Shown piece by piece: positions 54,096-61,390 of a DNA stretch of 64,000 nt. Numbering within the stretch: the stretch's first letter is position 1; every line of letters begins with the position of its first letter. Made by a program: the position numbers and the translations under genes. Origin of the DNA: Saprospiraceae bacterium (GTDB lineage Bacteria; Bacteroidota; Bacteroidia; Chitinophagales; Saprospiraceae); the NCBI GenBank assembly GCA_016787525.1, contig JAEUUP010000136.1, forward strand, positions 124,001 to 188,000, in the 5' to 3' direction. The notes under the pieces were generated by a model. That model did not search any database. It was given only the letters and a program-made list of their open reading frames with translations, and had not been told where the DNA came from.

Positions 54096-56063
54096 ATGAG
54101 ACGATTGTACTTTTCTATATTGTTTATATTCAGCACTTTATGCCTTAATGCGCAACAAGAAGGTGTCAAATTGTTACCCCTCAGTACGCAACCTGTTTTA
54201 GAATACAAGGCAGAATTGTCGCAAGCGGAACTTCTCGCACCTGACTCAATTGACTTGCCGTTTATTGATGACTTTAGTTACGAAGGCCCTTATCCTGACC
54301 GTAATTTGTGGCTCGACAACAGAGTTTTTGTCAACTCGACGATGGCTTACAATCCCCCCTCAGTAGGTGTTGCCACTTTTGATGGTATCAATTACAATGG
54401 CAAACCTTATGGTCAACAAGGCGAATACGGCACAGGCGACACATTGACTTCAAATTATATCAATTTGCGAACAGTCATCAATCCTGATGGCTCAAGACGA
54501 GCATTGACTGTTGCGGATTCGGTTTACATGACATTCTTTTTGCAGCCTAAAGGCTTGTGTTACGAACCATTGGAAAAAGACTCAATGGTCTTAGAGTTCA
54601 AAGACAATGCTGGCAATTGGCAAATTGTAAAGACTTATAAGGGATTCAAAACCTATATTGCAGACGATAGTTTTCCTCCTTTTGTAATGTATTTTATACC
54701 AATTAGAGATGCAAAATATTTTTATGGTAAGTTTCAGTTTCGTTTCTACAACTATGGTCAAATTGATGGTGCGAATGAATTGTGGCATCTTGACTACGTA
54801 AAAATTGGTATCAATCGCCGTTTCAACAATAAAACACTCGATGATTTGGCATTTATTGACCAGCCGCGTCCTATTTTGACCCGCTATTCGTCTATGCCTT
54901 GGCGGCAAGCGTTTCCGAATGTCGCAACAGAGGTGACTGACAAATTCAACGCACGTTTTTACAATCACTTTGCCGACCAGCGTAACCCAACCAATACCAA
55001 TGTGAAAATCACGAGTTCAACGGGTGTAGCTGCTGTGTCGAGCATTACAATCTTGGACGGTGTTAATATTCTGCCTAATCAGTTTTATGCGTCATTGGTC
55101 AAAACCTATCCGACCGACTTCCGCACCAAATTAGGTACAATACCCGCAACAACTGAAAACCTCGTGGTTACGAGTGAAAATACGCTCGACTTGTCAGGAC
55201 AAGAGGGCAAAGATTTGGCAAGAGCGGCTTATCGCAATGATGTGGTGACACGCAAAACCATTTTTTCCAATTATTTTGCTTACGATGATGGTACTGCCGA
55301 AATGATGTACGCAGCCACGGGTTTTAGCCAACAAACGGCCGTACAATTTAAGACCAATGTGGCGGATACACTGAGGGGGGTTCAATTTTCATTCCCTTAT
55401 GTGCGCAAAAAATACCAGTTTCGAGATGCCAAATTCAATATTCAGATTTGGAAAGATTCTTTGAATACAACGCCTATTTATGAAAAGAAAAATGTATCTC
55501 CTTATGCCGTAGATGCCAAAGTGGACTCTCTGCACGGCATTACGACTTATCGTTTAGAGACAAAAACAGGTGGAAAAGATACGTTTATTGTGATTCCAGC
55601 CAATACAACTTTTTATGTCGGATATCAAAATGTGGATAACCAAATCCCTATTGGTTTGGATAGAAACAGCTTGGACAAAGCCAAATACGCTTTTACAAAA
55701 ATCAATACCAAATGGGATACCATACCTTATTATCCTTTGGGCGCATTGATTATTAGAGCTGTTGTGGGCAATAAACCTGCGCAAAACACGAGTTCTTTGT
55801 CCACACACGATTTGCCATTGTCCGAGGTCATGTCAGTTTATCCCAATCCTGCGATTGACCGATTGTATTTTGATGTCAAAAAAGGCAATGATGAAGATTA
55901 CGAAATCGGTGTTTTTAATCTCATCGGGCAACTTCAAAAACGCGAGATACTGAGGGGGGGGCAAATGCAATTAAGTAATATGTCGCAAGGTATTTATTTC
56001 CTAAAAGTTAGAAATATTCAGACGAATCAAAACTATATTCATAAATTTGTTGTCAGTCAGTAA
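54096..56063 (+). CDS. Secreted protein of unknown function with T9SS sorting domain
   Basis: From ATG 54096 the product has 655 residues with a signal peptide (LYFSILFIFSTLCLNAQ). The body is beta-rich without a known catalytic motif (DSIDLPFIDDFSYEGPYPDRNLWLDNRVFVN resembles the start of jelly-roll domains in such proteins). It ends in a T9SS type A domain (SVYPNPAIDRLYFDV ... IHKFVVSQ). The TTG at 54057 is not needed. A TAACTTTG -7-like element lies at 53982-53989. Three exact 10-mers (54177, 54356, 55948) and one near copy (CACTGAGGGG at 55370) lie in the gene. Confidence 0.8.
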   Translation: MRRLYFSILFIFSTLCLNAQQEGVKLLPLSTQPVLEYKAELSQAELLAPDSIDLPFIDDFSYEGPYPDRNLWLDNRVFVNSTMAYNPPSVGVATFDGINYNGKPYGQQGEYGTGDTLTSNYINLRTVINPDGSRRALTVADSVYMTFFLQPKGLCYEPLEKDSMVLEFKDNAGNWQIVKTYKGFKTYIADDSFPPFVMYFIPIRDAKYFYGKFQFRFYNYGQIDGANELWHLDYVKIGINRRFNNKTLDDLAFIDQPRPILTRYSSMPWRQAFPNVATEVTDKFNARFYNHFADQRNPTNTNVKITSSTGVAAVSSITILDGVNILPNQFYASLVKTYPTDFRTKLGTIPATTENLVVTSENTLDLSGQEGKDLARAAYRNDVVTRKTIFSNYFAYDDGTAEMMYAATGFSQQTAVQFKTNVADTLRGVQFSFPYVRKKYQFRDAKFNIQIWKDSLNTTPIYEKKNVSPYAVDAKVDSLHGITTYRLETKTGGKDTFIVIPANTTFYVGYQNVDNQIPIGLDRNSLDKAKYAFTKINTKWDTIPYYPLGALIIRAVVGNKPAQNTSSLSTHDLPLSEVMSVYPNPAIDRLYFDVKKGNDEDYEIGVFNLIGQLQKREILRGGQMQLSNMSQGIYFLKVRNIQTNQNYIHKFVVSQ

Positions 56064-56082
56064 CGATTAAAAAAAAACAAAT

Positions 56083-56388
56083 ATGGACGATATTACAGTC
56101 AACGAGCTAAAAAAACGCCTCGATGCGGGCGAAAAACTTGTATTCATTGATGTGCGAGAGCCTCACGAATACGCTGAATTTAATTTAGGGGCAAAATTGA
56201 TTCCCCTCGGAACGTTGCCAGATGCATTAGAGGGGTTGTCAAAATATAAAGATACAGAAATCGTGGTACATTGTCGTTCAGGCGCAAGGTCGGGGCAAGC
56301 ACAAATATTTATGCGTCAATTTGGTTTTACCAAAGTCCGTAATCTGATTGGCGGTGTTTTGGCTTGGCAACGTGAGTTTGGCGGTTAA
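56083..56388 (+). CDS. Rhodanese-like domain protein
   Basis: The 101-residue single rhodanese domain has FIDVREPHEYAEFNL and the active loop VVHCRSGARSGQA with Cys64. Such proteins carry sulfane sulfur on the Cys. It follows the T9SS gene by 19 bp, so it may be co-transcribed. Confidence 0.92.
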   Translation: MDDITVNELKKRLDAGEKLVFIDVREPHEYAEFNLGAKLIPLGTLPDALEGLSKYKDTEIVVHCRSGARSGQAQIFMRQFGFTKVRNLIGGVLAWQREFGG

Positions 56389-56411
56389 TCGTCATTGAAA
56401 AGCACACAAAA

Positions 56412-56445
56412 AAGGTCGGTGAAGCGTTGAAACTTCACCGACCTT
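56412..56445. terminator. Terminator, GGTCGGTGA family
   Basis: Perfect 13-bp stem AAGGTCGGTGAAG / CTTCACCGACCTT after the rhodanese gene, also downstream of the small minus-strand gene. Confidence 0.9.
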
Positions 56446-56465
56446 GTTGTTTGTGTAGTTGAAAA

Positions 56466-56729
56466 TTACTGTTTTTTGAACAGTCCACCTACCAATGAGC
56501 CAGCTCCACCACCGACAAGAGCAGTGACGATATTAACTATCATATTGCTGCTATCGCCACCCAACAAGGCAGGAGCTAAGGCACTTAGAATAGCAGGAAG
56601 TGCGTTGCCACCGACCGCACCTGCGATGAGGTTGCCGATATTGCCCAGAGCATTGGGTTTGACCATGTTACCAAGATAGCCACCTGCACCACCTGCGACT
56701 GTACTGAGTAGAATTGATGTTAAATCCAT
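56466..56729 (-). CDS. Small Gly/Ala-rich hydrophobic protein
   Basis: The 87-residue protein is rich in Gly, Ala and Leu (STVAGGAGGYLGNMV, IAGAVGGNALPAILSALAPALLGG, IVTALVGGGAGSLVGGLF) with a KKQ tail. It resembles glycine-zipper membrane proteins. It has its own position between terminators. Function unknown. Confidence 0.65.
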   Translation of the reverse strand: MDLTSILLSTVAGGAGGYLGNMVKPNALGNIGNLIAGAVGGNALPAILSALAPALLGGDSSNMIVNIVTALVGGGAGSLVGGLFKKQ

Positions 56730-56912
56730 TTTGTTTTGATTTTTGTTGATGACTGAATATTGTTTAAAATTTAAAGTTGGTTGTAAATATTACGACCAAA
56801 ATTAAAAATAATATTTTACATCAAAAAAATAATTCAAAATAATTTATTTTAATCCTTGTTTTTTGTAAGATAAAAATTTAAAAATAGTGTATTTGTCCAA
56901 CTAAATTGTAAT

Positions 56913-58808
56913 CTACTTCATTTCAACCATACCTCTTAAATCCACAGCTCTATCAAATGGCTTTGCAATGCGGTCAAATAGGACGGCAATTTCTAATCGA
57001 GTAATGGGGCGTTCCGCATTGAAGTTTTTTAAATTTAAACGGGTCTCCCAATTGCGTTCGACACCTCCGATAAAACCTTCAAAATCCACATCGGGCTTAT
57101 TTTCCATCATGGCAAATGCTAAGGCAACGGCATCGCGCACAGAGACTTTACGGGAGGCTTGTTCAGGAGTCATATTTTTGATGTCGAAACCATAATCGTC
57201 AAAAGGTGGTAAAAAGTCTTTGTTTTGAATCGTTGAATCGGGATAAAACCACGTCCGATTCGCCCATTTGTAAGGTTCACCGATACCCCTCAGTAACCCC
57301 GTTGCACCGATGCGTTGAATGGCTTGAAAATGCGGATGATTGGGCTTTATGTCGTAGTAAGGCATCAAATAGCCGCCTTTTTCGAGTAAGATATTTTGCA
57401 CTGTCCGCACATTGATGTCTTTTGGTGTTCGTTTTTCATTGGCAGCAGTGGCAGCTAGGATGCCTGCGGCTTGCCCAATGAGCAAAACACAAGGTTGTAA
57501 ACGAGTCGAACCGTTGACTAAATTCGTGACGGATATACTTTTTTCAGCGACAATAAAATTTTCGACCTTCTGTGGAATTAACGCACCCATTGGCACATTG
57601 AATGAAGGAACGGGTGGGTAATTCAATTGAGGTAAGCCTGATGGATATTTATCGTGATGATGATCAATAGGATAGTCGCCGACAGCAATGCCTGTGCGAT
57701 AAAGTTGTTCTTTTTGAGCAAAAGGCTTCAAAATATGGTTGACAGTCATCGTCACACAACCTTCGATTCGACGGCTTTCGCGATGATAAGCTATCATTGG
57801 CAGTTTGTCTTTGGTAGGGAACTCATCATCGGCTAAGCCTAAATTGTTGAAACCTAAGTCGTTTTGAATGAAGTAGAGAAAGGACAAAGTATGTTGTTTG
57901 GCTTTTTCCAATATTTTTTGACGCTGTTTAGGCGAAGCATCAATCAGATTTGCATAAAAATCATTGCCATTTCGAGGCCAGTTGACCATGTACTTGCCGT
58001 TGGGCAGTTTTCCATAAACCAGCATTTTATCGCAATCAATAACTTTTTCAGCATTAGGGCAGCGCATTGCACAGGCACATTGAAAAAGTGAAGCATCATA
58101 ATTTTTTGGTTTTTTGACCAATGGCGCGCTGCCTTTTTTGTATGTTTTTAGGATAGCCGAGTAAGTCAAATCTTGTACAATATCAGTTTGCTTGTTGGCG
58201 TAACCTATTTCGCCAGTCAGCCCAGCATCGTCCGTTCCAATTTTGTACGGTACACCAACAAGTCGAGCTACATCACCCAGTTCAGTGGCATCTACAACGA
58301 TACGTGCTTTGATGGTTTGTTTGCCATTTTTACCTTTGATTTTGAGTTGCCAATTGTACCCCTCAGTATCGTCTTGTTTTTCGAGTGTCCGTTTCAATTC
58401 TTTGATTGTCAATAATTTAGTATTGAACGCAACCGTAAGATATTGTTCTTGGCTCGCCATTTCTTTGAAAATATTGGCTGCTACGTGTGGTTCAAAACAG
58501 ATATTGGAGACCCATCCAGTTTGCAACTCTTTAGCACCACCGTAGTATTTGTACAACCTCAAACGAAACTCTGCCCACAAACCCGAAGGTAAATCGAAAT
58601 TACCATCGGCAGCAGGTACGCCCGCAGATGTAAACATACCCCCAAGCCAGTCTGTTTCTTCAATGACAAGTGTTTTGGCACCCAAACGTGCGGCTTGGAT
58701 GCCCGCAGCAGTACCACTCGTTCCACCGCCAATGATGCAGACATCGTATTTTTGAGCATTGACTAAAAAACTGAAAAATAATGGTAAAAATAAGATGGAT
58801 TTTTTCAT
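56913..58808 (-). CDS. Exported FAD-dependent oxidoreductase (FAD_oxidored family)
   Basis: The 631-residue protein has a signal peptide (SILFLPLFFSFLVNAQ) and a dinucleotide-binding start (YDVCIIGGGTSGTAAGIQAARLGAKTLVIEE), then WLGGMFTSAGVPAADGN as in PF12831 enzymes. These are often encoded with glycan degradation genes and act outside the cytoplasm. Its substrate is unknown. Two 10-mers (57286, 58359) encode LRG and TEG. Confidence 0.85.
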   Translation of the reverse strand: MKKSILFLPLFFSFLVNAQKYDVCIIGGGTSGTAAGIQAARLGAKTLVIEETDWLGGMFTSAGVPAADGNFDLPSGLWAEFRLRLYKYYGGAKELQTGWVSNICFEPHVAANIFKEMASQEQYLTVAFNTKLLTIKELKRTLEKQDDTEGYNWQLKIKGKNGKQTIKARIVVDATELGDVARLVGVPYKIGTDDAGLTGEIGYANKQTDIVQDLTYSAILKTYKKGSAPLVKKPKNYDASLFQCACAMRCPNAEKVIDCDKMLVYGKLPNGKYMVNWPRNGNDFYANLIDASPKQRQKILEKAKQHTLSFLYFIQNDLGFNNLGLADDEFPTKDKLPMIAYHRESRRIEGCVTMTVNHILKPFAQKEQLYRTGIAVGDYPIDHHHDKYPSGLPQLNYPPVPSFNVPMGALIPQKVENFIVAEKSISVTNLVNGSTRLQPCVLLIGQAAGILAATAANEKRTPKDINVRTVQNILLEKGGYLMPYYDIKPNHPHFQAIQRIGATGLLRGIGEPYKWANRTWFYPDSTIQNKDFLPPFDDYGFDIKNMTPEQASRKVSVRDAVALAFAMMENKPDVDFEGFIGGVERNWETRLNLKNFNAERPITRLEIAVLFDRIAKPFDRAVDLRGMVEMK

Positions 58809-59100
58809 AAAATATTGACTGTTAAGTTTTTATGAGATGGAAAAATATTTTTGAAAAAAATGATAGCCCATGAAAATGCGCTCTGTGACTGTTTTTTGTA
58901 GATGCTATACTGAGGGGTATGAAATATCAAACTCTGCCAAGCGTAGCGTTCTGTGACTGAATTGTTCGCCAAAGCTAAGTAAGAAGCGGCTTTTCATTCA
59001 AAATTATTTCTTGCTTTTCTTTGATTAATCTCTGAGTTCCCTAATTTTAAGCCACATTTTAACGAAACAAACCACATTATAAATCAAATCTAAAATACAG
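58809..59100. other. Divergent intergenic region
   Basis: Contains a 10-mer at 58908-58917 flanked by ACTGTTTTTTGTAGATGC and CCAAGCGTAGCGTTCTGTGACTG, which look like a decayed palindromic element with the motif in place of its centre. Weak. Confidence 0.35.
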
Positions 59101-60756
59101 ATGGCGAACAACTCTCTTTTCAGACGTAAACCTCTCAGTAAAATCCTTCAAGAAGGCGGTGATGGCGCACACGGCGAAACAGGCGGCTTGGCAAAAACGC
59201 TCAAATTGCGCGATTTAGTCTCAATGGGCATTGCGGCGGTGATTGGCGCAGGCATTTTTTCGACTATCGGCTCGGCGGCATACAATGGTGGACCCGGCGT
59301 TGTGTTCCTTTTTGTCATTGCAGCGGTCACTTGTGGTTTCACGGCTCTTTGTTATGCCGAGTTTGCGTCACGTGTGCCTGTGGCGGGTAGCGCATACACG
59401 TATTCGTATGTCACCTTCGGTGAATTAGCGGCTTGGATTATCGGTTGGGCTTTGATTTTGGAGTATGCCATTGGCAATATTGTGGTCGCTATATCGTGGT
59501 CGAGTTATTTCAACAATTTACTGAGGGGGTTAGGTATTCACTTGCCTGAATGGATGGCAACGGATAGCGGAACTGCGCACGCCCTCTACAATACAGCCGT
59601 CAGCGAAGGCAAACCAACCGACGGCATGGCTTGGACGACTGCACCGACTATTGGCGATTTCCACTTGATTTTTAATCTTCCCGCCTTTATCATCGTCGTT
59701 TTGGTGACTATGCTGGTTTATATCGGTATAAAAGAGAGTAAAAAATGGGCAAACGCAATGGTTGTTTTCAAATTAGCTGTATTGCTCATTGTGATTGTAG
59801 CGGGTTTTTTTTATGTCAAACCTGAAAATTGGAATCCGTTTTTACCCAATGGTTTCAAAGGCGTGATGATGGGTGTTTCGGCTGTTTTTTATGCCTATAT
59901 CGGTTTCGATGCCATTTCCACTACGGCAGAAGAATGTGAGAATCCGCAAAGAGATTTGCCTCGTGGTATGATTTACGCCTTATTATTATGCACGGCTATT
60001 TATGTGCTGACGGCTTTGGTTATCACAGGTATGGTGAGCTATAAAGAGTTTTTAGGCGTTTCGGACCCATTGGCTTATGTTTTTGAGAAAACAGGCTTGA
60101 CTCAACTCAATTACATCATTTCAATCAGTGCGGTTGTGGCAACCACCAGCGTTTTATTGGTTTTTCAAATCGGTCAACCACGTATTTGGATGACTATGAG
60201 TCGTGATGGGTTATTGCCCAAATCGTTTTCAAAAGTGCATCCTAAATTCCAAACACCGTCTTTTGCGACCATCGTTACAGGGATTTTGGTAGCTGTTCCT
60301 GCCTTGTTTATGGATGCGGCATTGATGACGGACTTGACCAGTATCGGGACTCTATTCGCATTTGTCTTAGTTTGCGGTGGCGTTTTGCTGCTGCCTAACG
60401 AAGAAAAACAAGTTGGAAAGTTCAAATTGCCGTACATCAATGGGCAGTTTTTGATTCCAGCCATCTTTATTGCGTTTCTCTATACTTTTCACGAGCGTAT
60501 CATTTCTGCTTTTGCGAATATAGGTAATCAACCACATCAAGAGTATTTATTACTCATTTTCTTAGGTATTGCCACTGTGATGACCATTTATACACTGTTA
60601 AAAAAATGGTCTTTTATTCCTGTCATGGGCGTTCTTTTTTGCACCTATTTGATGATTGAAATTCCTGTCAAATCGTGGTTTGTTTTCTTTGGTTGGATGG
60701 GCGTTGGATTATTGATTTATTTTACATATAGCTTGAAAAATAGTAAGTTGGCATAG
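59101..60756 (+). CDS. Amino-acid permease (APC superfamily, cationic amino acid type)
   Basis: The 551-residue membrane protein has about 12-14 helices and the APC start LRDLVSMGIAAVIGAGIFSTIGSAA, CYAEFASRVPVAGSAYTYSYVTFGELAAWIIGWALILEYAIG and VFYAYIGFDAISTTAEECENPQRDLPRGM. It should import amino acids by proton or cation symport. A near 10-mer (CCTCTCAGTA, 59131) encodes PLS, and an exact copy (59519) encodes LRG in a loop. Confidence 0.93.
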   Translation: MANNSLFRRKPLSKILQEGGDGAHGETGGLAKTLKLRDLVSMGIAAVIGAGIFSTIGSAAYNGGPGVVFLFVIAAVTCGFTALCYAEFASRVPVAGSAYTYSYVTFGELAAWIIGWALILEYAIGNIVVAISWSSYFNNLLRGLGIHLPEWMATDSGTAHALYNTAVSEGKPTDGMAWTTAPTIGDFHLIFNLPAFIIVVLVTMLVYIGIKESKKWANAMVVFKLAVLLIVIVAGFFYVKPENWNPFLPNGFKGVMMGVSAVFYAYIGFDAISTTAEECENPQRDLPRGMIYALLLCTAIYVLTALVITGMVSYKEFLGVSDPLAYVFEKTGLTQLNYIISISAVVATTSVLLVFQIGQPRIWMTMSRDGLLPKSFSKVHPKFQTPSFATIVTGILVAVPALFMDAALMTDLTSIGTLFAFVLVCGGVLLLPNEEKQVGKFKLPYINGQFLIPAIFIAFLYTFHERIISAFANIGNQPHQEYLLLIFLGIATVMTIYTLLKKWSFIPVMGVLFCTYLMIEIPVKSWFVFFGWMGVGLLIYFTYSLKNSKLA

Positions 60757-60841
60757 AATTGATTTTTAATAGATTTTGATTTTCAATTAGTTAGATTCAA
60801 TACCGTCGCAAACTTGGCTTATTAACTTAATTATTTTCAAC

Positions 60842-61096
60842 ATGAAAAATCACAACCTTTTTTTGGAAGAACTATTTAATATTGAGTCAGAAGAAGAGCG
60901 TTATCGCCGACTCAAGGAGTATATGTTGACTTTAAATTTTGACGAGTTGATGGATTGGACAAAAAATCACTTCGCTCAACTCAATGCCTCATTGGATAAA
61001 GGTATTACAGCTGAAGAGCGAGAAAAATTGTTGACTCAATTTAGTAGATTTGACGAATTGCAAAGTATTCAGTCTTTAAAAAAGAAAGCAGCATAG
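60842..61096 (+). CDS. Small conserved-looking protein of unknown function
   Basis: The 84-residue protein is charged and probably helical (LEELFNIESEEERYRRLKEYML, ITAEEREKLLTQFSRFDELQSIQSLKKK). It has no signal peptide. It follows the permease by 85 bp and has a strong terminator 60 bp later, so it is likely a real gene. Confidence 0.6.
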   Translation: MKNHNLFLEELFNIESEEERYRRLKEYMLTLNFDELMDWTKNHFAQLNASLDKGITAEEREKLLTQFSRFDELQSIQSLKKKAA

Positions 61097-61155
61097 CTCT
61101 GTTTTAAATTTTGGAATTATTCTGCTGATATATATGTATCCTTTTTCTTGTAAGT

Positions 61156-61193
61156 GCGGCTGTACTCAGTAAAGAGTACAGCCGCTTATTTTT
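61156..61193 (+). terminator. Rho-independent terminator
   Basis: Perfect 12-bp stem GCGGCTGTACTC / GAGTACAGCCGC and a TTATTTTTT tail. The 10-mer at 61197-61206 follows at once. Confidence 0.9.
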
Positions 61194-61390
61194 TACCCCC
61201 TCAGTAATTTTTAAATAAGAAACGCCAAAGCGATTTGTTCTGACCAATATCAAAGTTTTAACATAATTTTGACTTCAAATTGAATGACTTTTGAAAACTT
61301 TAACGTTTAAAAAGTATGGAGTTTTCTCAAAATCAAATCTTTATGGGTAAACAACGATTATCTTAACATCAATTTTTAAAAACTAAAATT

